DNA from: Leptasterias polaris
Lineage: Eukaryota > Echinodermata > Asteroidea > Forcipulatida > Asteriidae
Reading direction: 5' to 3'
Length of the DNA: 64,000 bases
Assembly (NCBI GenBank): GCA_037783415.1
Contig: JAZGTN010000097.1
Coordinates: 4,795,977 to 4,859,976, forward strand
Positions 23,273 to 34,947 of the stretch are shown one piece after another. The translations under genes were made by a program, and so were the position numbers. Below the pieces are notes generated by a model, which made no database searches, was not told the origin of the DNA, and was given only the letters and a program-made list of their open reading frames with translations. Positions within the stretch are counted from its first letter, which is position 1; each line of letters starts with the position of its first letter.

Positions 23273-25456
23273 CTGAAATGAAAAAAGGGAAGAGTCATGA
23301 ATAGATTGAACATCGTGAATATTTTTCTACATATATTTATGTTAATCCTTTGTTATTGGGTGAAGCTGTACTTTTGAACTAATCCGCAAAAGGTTAATGG
23401 ATGGTAAACACAGTTTTATTGAAAATTTTAAAACTAGTGTGATTTCTTTACACAAAATGTGGTAAACACTATAAGGTAAGCATTTGGGCATAAACAAAAC
23501 AATAATTTGTTTAAAAGAAAAAGTTTGAAATATCGGCATCATTAATGCATAAAGTTTACAAATAAAAATGACGCTTTACAATTTCCTGTACAAGACACAA
23601 ACATACAGAAATCACAAAGAGGCAGACGAGAGCTGTTGGTTCAGTTTGAACGATGAGAAATTGCTTTCCTAAATGCACAGCTATCGTGTTGTGACAATTA
23701 ATCAAATGGAATAAACATTGTCAAGAGGGATTGGGGCCTTCCTCATGGCAAAGGAGTATCGGTGGATGCAGTGGCGCCACGGCTAAGCCTTCATAGTCAC
23801 AAGATAATAAATCAATGCCATGGCAACAGTCAGAAAACAGTCAGAAAAAAATTCATATTCAGCCTCTGGCTTAGATTTAGAAACTTGAGTTGTTAACTTA
23901 ATTTAGTGAGAATCTCTGGTGATGGATAAACAAGTATGCATTGGGAATTTGGATTTACACGAAGAGACAGGGAATTTAGGAACGTCTTGAGAGCAACAAC
24001 AAATCCCTGATTGTGTGTCAGTAAAAGGAAGACTTCATTTAATATGGTTTACTTGCAACAAGAATGTATGATGCTGTCAAGATTCAGACAGATCAATATT
24101 GAAACAAACACGGTTTGGTCGCAAAGGAAATGGTTTAGGATTATTATACGTGACAAGTCTGAAACGGGAACATGGAATCACTGCAACAAATAATATCCAC
24201 TTTGCAATCCTTCCACAAAGTTAAATTTAAAGAGTGTTTGATGCAGGCCCCAGCTGTCTTCTAAGGGAATTAATGACTTCAGTTTTAGAATGTCTTTATT
24301 TTTAATGTCATCATTTTGAAGCAGGCTTTCGGATACCTATTATGCATGAGAAAATGCTCCCATTTAGAGAGAAAATAAAGCCAATTCAGAAAAGAAAAGA
24401 AAAAATGAAAAAACAACAACAAAACCTAATACTCTTGTTTGATGCAAACATAGTTACTGTTTTGAAAAAATGCATCTCTCATAATGTTCTTTCTTCTTTT
24501 GTAAAATGTCACAAAGATCAACTTAAACCAGTATTTTGCACGTGTCTTAAAAAAAAAACTAACACGGCTGCTTGGAAGATAATTGTTTCACATGTCAGCT
24601 TTGAAAATAAAAACAGCATTCCCAAGTACTAAAGTTGTGAGTTTTTGCTTGTGACTGACATCGCTAACAAGCTTCACTATGTATATCTAATTTTACAGCA
24701 TTCGTTATGACAGTGATGATTTATGTGCAGTAATGAGGCTTCTGTCGTATAATGGGGTAGCCCTCGGCATCCAGAATCCAGGGTATAAAATATTCAATCA
24801 ATCAGCTAGGAATCCCACGCGCTGTATGTTGTTATACATCATCAGCATCAACCCACTCTTCTTAATAGAGACATGTTTTCTTTACGGTGATTACCAGCAG
24901 ACACACAAGTAATCCAGTCACAGTCTGTCCTGGCATCATTTATTTCTCTCACTCTCTTCTCCTGCCTCCACCCTCCCTTTTTTGTTTTCAGTCAACTATA
25001 TTTTGTTGTAATCATTGCCACACATCGTCCAGCATTCATGCTTAGGACTTAGCAGTAGTACAGCTACGGGGCACAGGGGGTTTGCTTCTCTTGGTCCACC
25101 CGATTAAGTGCAATGATTGCCTTGACATTGTGTAAGCCGCAGTACTCCATTCTCACTAATACGCACTTAGCGCGGAGAGTTTTTCGTGCTCATAAGACAT
25201 TCATCCTAATGATCATGTTGTGAAGATTTTATCGTGGAAACCCAGTGTTCCTTTAGAGTCTAAGCACACGAGAAATGGCAATCAATTTCTCTAAAGTCAT
25301 CTTCCGCAGTGTTATTCAAAGCGACATTCTAAGCAATTGAACATTAAATTGATCGATAACTGAGATTACAATTTACTATATTAAGAAGTAAATTGCTCTC
25401 ACCCTTGATTTCACTAAATTTCTCTAAAGAAAGACAAACGTATTAATTCTAATTAC
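23273..25456 (-). other. KIF26-like intron, 2.2 kb
   Basis: It runs from donor GTAATTAG (25456) to the acceptor at 23273. No exon, tRNA or clear transposon was seen. Short A-rich runs occur at 24340-24430 and 24550. Confidence 0.8.
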
Positions 25457-25619
25457 CTTGGATTTCTTCTTCCTCATTCGATGGATCCTGGAGGATAGCT
25501 GTATGGTATTTAGTGTCTCAGAATATGTCTGGAGAGCAGCTGATACGTGAGCAATCATGACTGTCCGGCAAGACAAACTACCCATCGCCTCCCGTAAGAT
25601 TCTCGTTAACTTGCTATCC
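25457..25619 (-). CDS. KIF26: KIF26-like exon 7 in window: end of motor domain
   Basis: It is 163 nt between acceptor tttgtttacag and donor gtaattag, entered in phase 2 (the AA of the previous exon plus G gives Lys) and left in phase 0. The peptide reads [13 protein letters not shown], then [20 protein letters not shown] and [20 protein letters not shown]. The junction with the upstream exon restores [13 protein letters not shown], the loop-12 and helix-5 region of kinesins that binds microtubules. The [10 protein letters not shown] strand and the [11 protein letters not shown] helix are the usual end of the motor fold, and the RKKK run matches the basic neck of KIF26. Confidence 0.95.
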
Positions 25620-28170
25620 CTGTAAACAAAAAACATGCAACTCCAGAATGAAAGGATTGCTTTCAGCGCATTTTAGAGGATGACTTTTTTATTTGGTTTT
25701 TCTTTTCTGAGAAAAGAGTAAATATGAAAAAGAATCTTAGAAATTCAAATAAAATTGGATAAGTTTTTAGGCTGTAGAAGTTTTACTAATAAACAAATTT
25801 ATTATTATTATTATTATTATTAAATTTCAATCACGGTTTGTTCCACAAGATTCAGAAACAAGGAAAAGAAACAAGGAAGTGTTGTTCACACTTCCGTCAA
25901 CAAACACAAAGTTATTATTTGTCTTTACAGTTAAAGTCTGTGTGTCATAAAGCTAAAACCTTGAACTTAAGGCAACGTCCAAAACATTGTGAAATAAATT
26001 CTATTTATGGATATGACCCAAAACAAATAGTCAAAATAATGTTCAAATTGCAAGTGATACAACTTGGTACGACTTCCTATTATCATATGATTATACAAGT
26101 GTTTAATGCGGTATTTGGCTTATCTGATTTCCTTCATTACTTCCTATATTAAAGGAGGTTTGATAACATACACTATCTTAGATACAGGCATGAGAATATG
26201 CGATGATAAAAAAACAGAGAAATTTTAACGCTAAAAATTTCATGTCCGGATTTTGGGCAAGTTTACCCAGGCGTCAGCGTCGCACTCAGTGAATCCCTCT
26301 GGCATTTTGGGGACCATTTGTGGGATCGAGGACATGTTAATTAATAGGAGGAAAATACTTTTTAAAAAGATGAGATCATAACAGTGCTAGACGTATATTG
26401 TCTTAAAAAAGCTCAAAATAAAATGATATTCGGAACTTACTAACTTCCACGAAAATAAATGATTATGAATGAACAGAGCAGTCATGCTTTTGTTACAAAT
26501 ATTGATTTTTGGAGGGTCTTTTTACCTGTGATAGTGAATAATTGTGTTAAGTGTTGCCACCCTTTGGCCATTGAAACTTGTTCTTCAAACACCTTTTCGT
26601 ATCTCCAAGATCCCGACAGTTTATAAACCATAGCATTTTGGAAAAATAATGTGAGACGTCAAACGTCATCGAATCTCCACACACGTGTGTCGCACACTCA
26701 TGCATTGTCTAGAAGTTTCTTCCAGGTCATAGTTCAATGCGTAAAAATATCTCCAGCCGTAAAACACATTAAACGTATCGAAGAAACGGCACTTAAGCCT
26801 ATGAAGGTTCGTACTGACGACTGGTAAAAAAAAGTATAACGATGCGCGCGCATCCAACACACCGTGCGTTGTTGTCAGTAGACTTTTCAATGTCTCCACG
26901 AATGTTCCTTTGCTGCAACAGTAAACATACATGTGTTACGGTCAAACCGTACCATGAATGAAGCGGGGAGAGACTGAAAGAAGTCTACAGATATCAATTG
27001 AACGCGCTGCATGCACATGGAAGAAACAAATCAATGCATTTTGGGCCGGTCGCTGCCGGGCGGCAATTTATTACGAACGGAAGCGTGTAAACTTACAATT
27101 TCTTACAAGACCAAGAAGAGGGATTAGCGAGATCCAAATGTGTACCCCAACAACTCACCCCCCAAATTTTATATCAAATTCACCTTGAACTCGAAGACCA
27201 CAAATTTGAAAGGGAAAAAACCGGAATTCCAGTTTAAACCGGAAGATTCTCATGCCTGTAGATACCATATCGTCAGCAATTTCACGAAGGGCCAAAAACC
27301 TGAAAAATCGATAAAAAACTAATTTTGACTTTTTGGGTGGATTCGACTAAGGTGATTGGGATCTAACTATTTACGAAGTTATAGGTCTCAAAATCGTCTA
27401 GTTTCTTAATTACGCTAAGTTGATGAATGACAAAAACCTCAAGAACCTGGAATTATGTTTTCACGAAGAGCCAAAAACCTTTTTGTAAATTTTTTGTATA
27501 CCTTACCACGTTGATTTACAGTTGGCACAGTGCCAATCATGAGCGCGCCGTCTTTTGCGTTTTCACGAAGAGCCAAAAACTTAAAAGGACAAAAAATAAG
27601 CACAACCCGGAATTGCGTTTTCACGAAGTGCCAAAAAGTGTATTGCTCTAACGCGTGGAATTATCCCTTGGCACGGTGCCAAACGTGGGTGCTCCGGCTT
27701 TTGCGTTTTCACGAACAGCCAAAAAGTTTATACATGACGCGCTGCACACAGAGCACGGTTTGTAACGTTTTCACGAAGAGACAATTTTGTTAATTAAATA
27801 AATACTCATTAATTTAACACGTTATGGACAAAATTGAAACAGATTTGTATGATTTAGGATCTCTACTTTCCTGACATGTAAAAATTTCCAAGATAAGATT
27901 TCGAATAGTATACCAACCAGTAGTTTCAAAATAAGCTAAACTTCAAACGCGGTTTTCTCAGAACATATATTTTTGACTGCAGGGGACTTTTTTGCCCTTC
28001 GTTGCTGACGATATGGAGAACAAAGACCTACAAAGACCAAGAACACCCTCTGGAGAATCCTGCCGTATTCAATAATCCAACACTGCAAAATCAGAATTTA
28101 AGTACATGTAGTCCGATCTCTCAATACCAGAACTTGGAAAGTATCTGGTGTCCCGTCAAGCTCTACTTAC
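25620..28170 (-). other. KIF26-like intron with a CpG-containing repeat cluster
   Basis: It is bounded by donor GTAAGTAG (28170) and an acceptor at 25620. It contains a TTA microsatellite near 25800-25822, a CpG-richer patch at 26830-27090 and the irregular motif array at 27280-27784 described separately. No exon was recognised in it. Confidence 0.8.
27280..27784 (+). repeat. Irregular array of TTTTCACGAAGAGCCAAAAA motifs with two NFI-type palindromes
   Basis: Six copies of a motif close to ttttcacgaagagccaaaaa lie at 27280, 27458, 27560, 27618, 27706 and 27768 (last copy partial), at spacings of 178, 102, 58, 88 and 62 bases. Three are preceded by gcg and two by a (c/t)ggaatt piece. Two perfect 15-bp palindromes of the form TTGGC-N5-GCCAA lie at 27522-27536 (TTGGCACAGTGCCAA) and 27668-27682 (TTGGCACGGTGCCAA), each 24 bases before a motif copy. 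The palindromes match the known nuclear factor I consensus. The structure suggests a higher-order unit of about 146 bp with diverged subunits. I do not know this element. Confidence 0.75.
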
Positions 28171-28408
28171 TTATTAGGGATGTGTTTCTGGTTGTTAAGT
28201 AGAGCGAGTATGACCTGTCCCAGAGCTGAGTAGGAGAGAGCGACACCGTTCACAATCTTCCCACCACTTTTATCTCCGCTCCCAAGGTCTATCAAGTGAA
28301 GGCGACTGCGACCACCGATGACACCACCTTTGCCTGATTTGTCAATGCGATACTGATAGACATGAAGTGTAAAAAGCATGTGGGAATACTTGCTGTCCTC
28401 TGGGTCCT
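28171..28408 (-). CDS. KIF26: KIF26-like exon 6 in window: switch I and switch II region
   Basis: The exon is 238 nt, with acceptor cctttttttttcag and donor gtaagtag; one base is carried in and two are carried out. It reads [20 protein letters not shown], then a short glycine-rich loop, [13 protein letters not shown] and [20 protein letters not shown], ending in NNQKHIPN. In active kinesins the first segment is NxxSSRSH and the second DLAGSE. Here they are SKYSH and DLGSGD, so the Arg and Glu that form the nucleotide-sensing salt bridge are missing. This fits the ATPase-deficient KIF26 family. The helix-4 segment before HIPN is well conserved. Confidence 0.96.
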
Positions 28409-31157
28409 CTGAAAAAAAAAGGAGAAAAGACAGATTTTCTTTATTGTTACCAAGGATTATAGCTCTTAATTTTGTTGCTAATGTAGACTGTTGATATACA
28501 CTCTGATACGTTGGAAAGCCTAGAATTTCATGGAGTCATTTCATTGTCTTCACTGCCTGGTGTTTGCTGGGTGCCTGTTTTTTACAGTGTTGCTACAGAC
28601 ATAACAAAAGTGTCCTCTTCTCAGCAAAGGTGGCTTAAAAATAACAATGGAATTCCAAGTCAACTTACAGACACTCTTCCTTTATACTCAAACAATCTGA
28701 ATACATTAAATTCAAGTAGATGCAGGGAGCTTATAGTTGTTACCATTTTAGAATACTTGAATTAACAGTAAATGCTCCTTTGGCAAGCAAACAATGACAT
28801 GGTCTAACATTTTAATGACCATTTTGCAAGATATATTCAATAATGAATGTTAAGTTTGATCTTTTATTCTTTATCTGTACTTGACCCATTTTCTTCTGTT
28901 TTTTGCTTTCATTTTCTCTGTTTTCCCTTTTTTTTATACCAGTGAAAAATCAATAACATTATGTGGAGCACCCAACAATCAGGCCACCACCAATGCAGTA
29001 AATACATGTAAGCCAAATAAACAGTGGGGGGGTCTTATAAAACCTCATTGCTGACTGTTACCCCGGACTCCAAGAATAATTACAATTTCGCAAAAAGCCC
29101 TGCAATTTCCATTAGGAAAAGCTTCCAATTTGCCGTCAGAATCCCCAGGATTATACAAAGGATTTGGTTCCCCAAGTATCACCTTTCATTACACGAGGCT
29201 GACATTTTCTAAAAAGTTTTACAACCTTCTGAATTAATGCTGATTGATTTGGCATCACTGCTTGGTATGGCCAAATATTGCGCTTGATCACGATTCTAGT
29301 TTTATGTCTCCATTCATGCAGAAGGAGCGTTCTCGGGGACCCACTCTAAATAGCTGCACAGATCAGCTGGTCTTCGTAATCAGTACAAGCTGTACCATAG
29401 TTTATCATTAGACAGTGGTTAAACAAACAAAAAAAGACGACTTGTTAACAGCTACAAGATTTGATTTATACAGTTGTACACTGAAGGCGCTCACACTGTT
29501 ATTTTCATTTCGGTATTCGGTGACGATGTTTGTTTGTTATGCGATAATGGTTTACTGCCAGAGATGCGTTTGACAGAACTACAAATCAATAATAATACGA
29601 CTACGGCTACGTTTTTCCTGTTTGATTTTAATGCAACAAAAGGCCAACAGCCTAAGAGGAGGAAGTCATTGCTGAATTCTGGTGTTAGAATAGGTCATTT
29701 TGAACATAAGCAGGCCAAATATACATACAGTTAAGATAAATACCAATAAAAGTGTTCTAACTGAAAAGCAGAGATTTTTTGTTCATTTGTTGTTCAAAGA
29801 TTAAATTGTACATTTTCTGAAAATGATGAAGTTATTTAATTAATAAACCAACAAAATAAGCCGGAAATGGTATCAAGTTTCACTTTCATATCTATGAAGC
29901 TAGACAAATAACATATCAAAACATATTGGTTTCTTTTTATAGCACAATCAGAGTACTATTGATGGATTTACTGGAAGTAAATCAAAACATATCCGGCAAA
30001 GCGTGTGAATCATTTACATGGAAAGGGAAATGGTGAAGACATCAAATATCTTGAAAAGCTGTCTGTTTCCCCGTGTCATTTTTGTTTACAGAACATGGAT
30101 AAGGAATTTAAATCGGTTCACCAGTCATCACTGATTTGTTGTACATATCATAATGTTCAGACACATTTTATTTCAACATTTCCTAACTTGAACCCCAAAA
30201 TGTACAACAAAATCACTTTATATCTTTCAGAAATCCCTTTAAATAATTATCTTTCAACTAAAATATAGAAAAGTCTATCCACTTTCTCTAAACAAAATGT
30301 CTGACTTCCTGAAAAGAGGCTTGGTATATTTTTTTATTCAATATTCTGGACAGTATTTGTCTCAGTCCCAAGAACAGTTTGGACAAAGTGACGACTCCCA
30401 TTTGCAGTTTCTCACTCGGAGGTTTCAAACGGGAGCAAAACGCTAACTGATAGAAACTTGTGAATCACACATTCCTGTGTCAGTGGTAAATTCTGCAAGC
30501 GTGGCACTAATTAACCGCATGAAGATACACACAAGTTGGATAATTGACAGATGTTAAATCATGAAAGGGACACCCTGTCCATGCTCTGTCAAACTGTCCG
30601 CAGCAGACAGCTTTTTGTGTAAGCAACATTCCCATATATGGTAACTTTTGATAGAGGAATGTTTTTTTGATGGAAGGAAGTTTTGTTTGAGGAAATCATT
30701 TTGTGAAAACAGGAAAGCCCATTGATGTTTATCATCTACAATTAAGGATTCAGGAATCAGCACTCACTATGAATGTTCAGTATCAGTAGTGATAGTAAAT
30801 TAACTGTTGCACCAGGTGTGCTTAGATCCCTTGAATATACCACACAATAGGAATGTGACTCTTGTGAAAGGTTTACGGCCTCCAATGTTGATTTATTGGT
30901 GAGAAAACAACAACTGACTTTTGTATTTAGTCCTTGGGAAATCAAAGAAAAGGCCACCCTTTCCATATAAAAACAAACTGGGGCTTGATACATTTTCTGG
31001 CAAATAACCTCATTTCCGATAAAATATGTGAAGGACAGGTTGATGCAATCATCAGTTTGTATAGTGGGGGGGGGGGGGTGTTCAACTTTGGATTGATACA
31101 ATTGTTTCATGAGTGACTAATGCTGTTACTACGCACTGCGGAAGAAGGAGGGTTTAC
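28409..31157 (-). other. KIF26-like intron, 2.75 kb
   Basis: No coding exon, RNA gene or clear transposon was seen. It contains a G run near 31066-31078. Confidence 0.75.
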
Positions 31158-31322
31158 CTTTGCTAGCTTTGTTCATCCTGGCAGCTATGGCAGCGTCTAG
31201 GTAGAAGGCAGCCTTCTCTGCATTTGGTGCTCTTAGTTCATTCTGATTGAGTAACTGTATGCCACAGATTGGGTCTTCTTGAAGGTATAGGGCTGGGGAT
31301 GTCCCACATCCATTATTGCTAC
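31158..31322 (-). CDS. KIF26: KIF26-like exon 5 in window: motor, before switch I
   Basis: The exon is 165 nt, with acceptor tcttacag and donor gtaaacc; one base is carried in and one out. It reads [17 protein letters not shown], then [20 protein letters not shown] and [18 protein letters not shown]. The [10 protein letters not shown] and [18 protein letters not shown] segments match the family-specific replacement of the usual kinesin L8-alpha3 region in KIF26. The Glu at the 3' junction is completed by the next exon. Confidence 0.95.
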
Positions 31323-31731
31323 CTGTAAGAACAAACGATTAAATTAAATATTAGGGTCATATCCTCCAGACATTAAATATAAATACATTTAGTTTCTTTT
31401 TCCTTTTTAGAAAATCAGTTTCCATTTGATAACAAAATAGTTTCCTCTTTCTGAAAAGCAACTTCCCTTTGAAAGAAAAGTTTTTATCTTTTGAGGAAAG
31501 AGAAAGGACTAAGAACACCCTACATCTAGTAAACTGATGTAGGTCTTGTACATGTTTTTATTCTCGAGACTTATTACAATAAATATTCAATCTTTAACTC
31601 ATACATAAAAGGATAATTAACTGTAAAAAGCCAAACAAAAGGAAACAGTTTTTAAAAGATAAATAGATACAGAATTATTTCCAATACTGTTATATTTACC
31701 CTGGCAGTACCACTTATTTCAATGCTGCTAA

Positions 31732-31832
31732 GGCCATTTTTTTTTGATTACTTGGATTACGGAATCGCCGCCCGAAAAAATCGTGTTTTGGAAAAAAATT
31801 AAAAAAATCCCCGCCCCAAAAATTCAATTTTG

Positions 31833-31865
<33 letters not shown>

Positions 31866-32878
31866 CGATCCAAAGGGCATTTCACATCTTATTTATGCAC
31901 ACCTTGTCCATTGGTACACACCAAATAAAAAAATCCACTCGAAAAGTGCCGCGAAACGCTGACCACATTGCGATCACAATGTACACAACGCACGATCCCG
32001 CGTGTGACACACACAAGCATAATCTTTTCCAATTTACAGGCTTGTAGTCTTCGCTATTTCGTTACTGTTCGTGCAACAATAAATGTAAGAAAATTTTAAC
32101 GCTAGAGGGCGTTTCACAACAATGCGATAGAGCGAAAGCAATCGCCCTCTCTATTAATGAAATTGCGCTGTAGCATACAAAAACCAGTTACAAACGCCTT
32201 GAACAAATTTGTCAAATAATTAACCTATCTGCGCATGCTCAGCAAAAGCGGTTATTCCCCGACATTGCAATAACATTATTCGCTGGTGTGCGCTTAACCT
32301 ATCTAAACAGCATTGTTGTTGCTGGTACTCATGCACATTCCGTCGGCAGCATGGTCAAAACAGAGCACACTTCCGTGGAAATTTTAGCTTGTTCTACAAA
32401 AATACAGAACGTTCCGGCTTCATTCTACAAAAATGACCACTTTAGGATAGAGTATTTAACTGTATAATGTAAGATTTTCTCTTTCTATTTTAGTTTTGTT
32501 TTGTTGTATTTTGGGGGTTTTTTTTGCGGGTTGATTGCGCTCAGAATTTTGGTCTCGAATTTCCGGCTAGTGAAAAATTGTGCGAGCTAGAAACGTACTG
32601 TTATGTTGACAAGCCTGGCGGTTTAGTCAAGTGAAAAAGTTAGAGCAAGGCCTTATATTTACATGAAGGTCTATAGTTTACATTCGTTTTAGAAGCCGCC
32701 CGCGTGCCTTCTTTTTTTCTTTTTTTTTTTCTTTCTTTTTTCCCGCCCGCCTGATTTTGTGAGCTGGAAAATCCGTAATCCCGGCCACGTTTTATTTTTT
32801 ATTTTATTTTTTTTCCCGGTCCCCGCTCATATTTGTAGCTTAGAAATCCGTAATCCAAGTATTCAAGAATAAATGGCC
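31732..32878. mobile_element. 1.15-kb nonautonomous transposon with Harbinger-like ends
   Basis: The left end is GGCCATTTTTTTTTGATTAC, then ttggattacgga. The right end, inverted, is GGCCATTTATTCTTGAATAC, then ttggattacgga. TAA flanks both ends (31729-31731 and 32879-32881). A 3-bp TWA duplication with GG-starting termini is typical of PIF/Harbinger elements. The interior contains an A run at 31837-31865, a CpG-rich subterminal tract and pyrimidine-rich runs near 32705-32740. No open frame resembles a transposase or a Myb-like partner, so it would need help from another copy. Confidence 0.75.
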
Positions 32879-33223
32879 TAACAGACATAAAGTTTTGCAA
32901 TTGCAAAAACAAAAAAGAGGAAATAGCCAACCACAGAAACCTAATAGTACAGTGAGTTTCACGTTTCTTCAGAACTTATATTTGTGTAACAAGGAAATCA
33001 GCTGATCAGCTGCAAAACTTGTTTCCTGTAGTATATTTAGAAAGGGGTACCCTTCGACTTATCAGTCAAACCACTGGAACTAATTTCAAAGACCATCTAG
33101 GGCAAAAATGCTGCTTACATAAAATATATCACCTTATTAGCAGGGAAGTAGTTATTATTGTTATTATTGTTATAACAATATTCATTACATCGTATTTTTT
33201 GCTGACTTAGCAAGATTTGTCCT

Positions 33224-33430
33224 GAGCCCAATTTCATTGAACTACTTAAGCAGAACTAGTTGCTTAAGCACATAACAATTTAATGCGTACCAGAATAAGG
33301 TTACCAGCCAAAATACCATATCAAACACCGTTTGGGACTGGTATCCTGCTTTTGTTTTTGCTTTTTCTTTGCTTAGCAGAAAATTATTCAGCACAATTTT
33401 CTACTTAAGCAGGTCAATGAAATTGGGCCC
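33224..33430. mobile_element. MITE with GGGCCCAATTTCATTGA ends, copy 2
   Basis: The left end is gagcccaatttcattgaact with acttaagcag. The right end is its reverse complement, ctgcttaag-type sequence followed by gtcaatgaaattgggccc. The interior contains ggttaccagccaaaatacca, which recurs inverted near 57085-57135. It is about 207 bp long and noncoding. This family resembles one I associate with echinoderm genomes. Confidence 0.7.
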
Positions 33431-34040
33431 AGATGCTTAGCAGCTCTATGAAAAATCAGTCCAGGGATTTAATTGTCCAGGGGTGGATAGAGCCAAGCTT
33501 GTCCCATGTGAATACTGTGGGAACTAACCTCTGCCACTTCTGGTCTTCTGGTCTAAGTCTAGCTGGAGGCTGTCTTTGAATTGCTTTCTGATCCCAGTGG
33601 TCTTACCCATGCATTGGGGCATAATGGTTTGTTGTTTACTTGGGTCCAATTGTGGACTTTTACATCAGGGATGTTTTGAAACCCGACCTCAGTTTTGTGA
33701 GCAAGCACTTTTTATTCTTCAATCCAGCAGGTATTTCTTCCCCAAGCAGACATTATGAAAAACTGTATGTGTTAAACAGTGCCAATGTTCCTTCAAAGCG
33801 ATCTGAATTAATTTAAGCAACTGCACTAAATATCTAAGAATGAAACGATTGACTAATCTCTACAGAACACATTTGTTTCTTTGTAAGTAATAATCAAAAT
33901 GCAACCTGCCTTTTTGAAAATATAATTTGTTTACTTTCTAAACATGAAGTTTACTTAAATGTGTTTAAAATACTTAGATAAATTTGTCTTAAGACATGGG
34001 TGCCATCTGATGACTTGAAGGTTTACTGATTAAACTGTAC

Positions 34041-34238
34041 CGTTTGCCTGCTCCACTAGCAGATCTCTAAGGCTCTCCTGTTTGCCGTACACCTCAACCG
34101 CTGAGACTCGGACTGAGAACCTTGTACTTGTTCTTTCCTTTTTCTCGTTGATGAGTTTGAAGAGCCAGGCAATGGCACAGGGGATGATCCCTAGAGTGTG
34201 GCTTGACTTGTCACTACCCACCATGGTGTAAGTCTTGC
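34041..34238 (-). CDS. KIF26: KIF26-like exon 4 in window: P-loop and following strand
   Basis: The exon is 198 nt, with acceptor cccattacag and donor gtacag; one base is carried in and one out. It reads [20 protein letters not shown], then [20 protein letters not shown] and [20 protein letters not shown], ending VEQANG. The first codon, completed by the upstream exon, gives the Gly of GHSHLGKT, so the Walker A motif is split by the intron. [12 protein letters not shown] corresponds to kinesin helix 2. The extended [20 protein letters not shown] strand matches the SVLEVYNExIxDLL region of kinesins. Confidence 0.95.
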
Positions 34239-34440
34239 CTGTAATGGGATGATAAAAATAGGCACATTAATTGACCGGCTCCCTAAAAATCCAAGCAACC
34301 TTTTGTATGAATATGAAAGGAAAAGCGATTACCAGTGATGTTTCAAAAATAACATTTCTGAAATTTGTATCATTATACAAAACACTTTATCCATGAATCT
34401 GCCGCTAACATATCTACTTATAAGTTCCTCCCTTTTTTGT

Positions 34441-34441
34441 G

Positions 34442-34470
<29 letters not shown>
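34441..34470 (+). repeat. Homopolymer G run, 30 bases
   Basis: An uninterrupted G tract in the intron between exons 4 and 3. Its length is likely to be polymorphic and hard to sequence. Comparable C or G runs occur near 7840-7857, 11367-11382 and 63318-63344. Confidence 0.9.
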
Positions 34471-34472
<2 letters not shown>

Positions 34473-34791
34473 AAGTGGGAGTGGGAGCATTTTGCGACTA
34501 TAATGCTATACATGTAGATGGTGACAAGAACAGAAGGGAAGCTAGGGATTCAAACCATCACAGTCTGAATTGATGACTTTTAACATATAAAACTTATTAT
34601 AACTTATAACAATTACAAGATATTCCATTTTCCTTAGAAAAGTGCAAGTTCCATTGACTTTGTTTGCAGCAAACTTGATATACTTCTGATCTTCTATGAA
34701 AATTTGCCTCTGTTAAACTAAATTTGGGGCTTAGTGTGGCTTTGAATACACTGGACAACGTAAATGAGTGTTATCTCCTGATTTGACTAAC

Positions 34792-34885
34792 CGAGATGAG
34801 AGTGTCCATAGCAGAACAGACAACCATCAGCTCCATTCACCACAGAGGACACAATATCAGACACACTGCCTGAGCATACCTCCGC
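34792..34885 (-). CDS. KIF26: KIF26-like exon 3 in window: approach to the P-loop
   Basis: The exon is 94 nt, with acceptor ctttcag and donor gttagtc, entered in phase 0 with one base carried out. It reads [20 protein letters not shown], then [12 protein letters not shown]. The segment aligns with the kinesin QxExY...V...V.GYNGTIFAYGQTGSGKT region: the [18 protein letters not shown] version is characteristic of KIF26 and keeps G-x4-GKT while losing the usual QTGSG. A 150-bp intron-spanning gap of 553 bp (34239-34791) separates it from exon 4 and includes only the G run and AT-rich DNA. Confidence 0.95.
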
Positions 34886-34947
34886 CTGAAAGTAAGACAT
34901 ATACAAAGAATTTATATTTCAGTTGAAATTTAATAAGTAATTTGGGG

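Larger units (their letters stand above)
31323..34040 (-). other. KIF26-like intron carrying two DNA transposons
   Basis: This 2.7-kb intron contains the 1.15-kb inverted-repeat element at 31732-32878 and the GGGCCCAAT-type MITE at 33224-33430. No exon was recognised. Confidence 0.8.
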
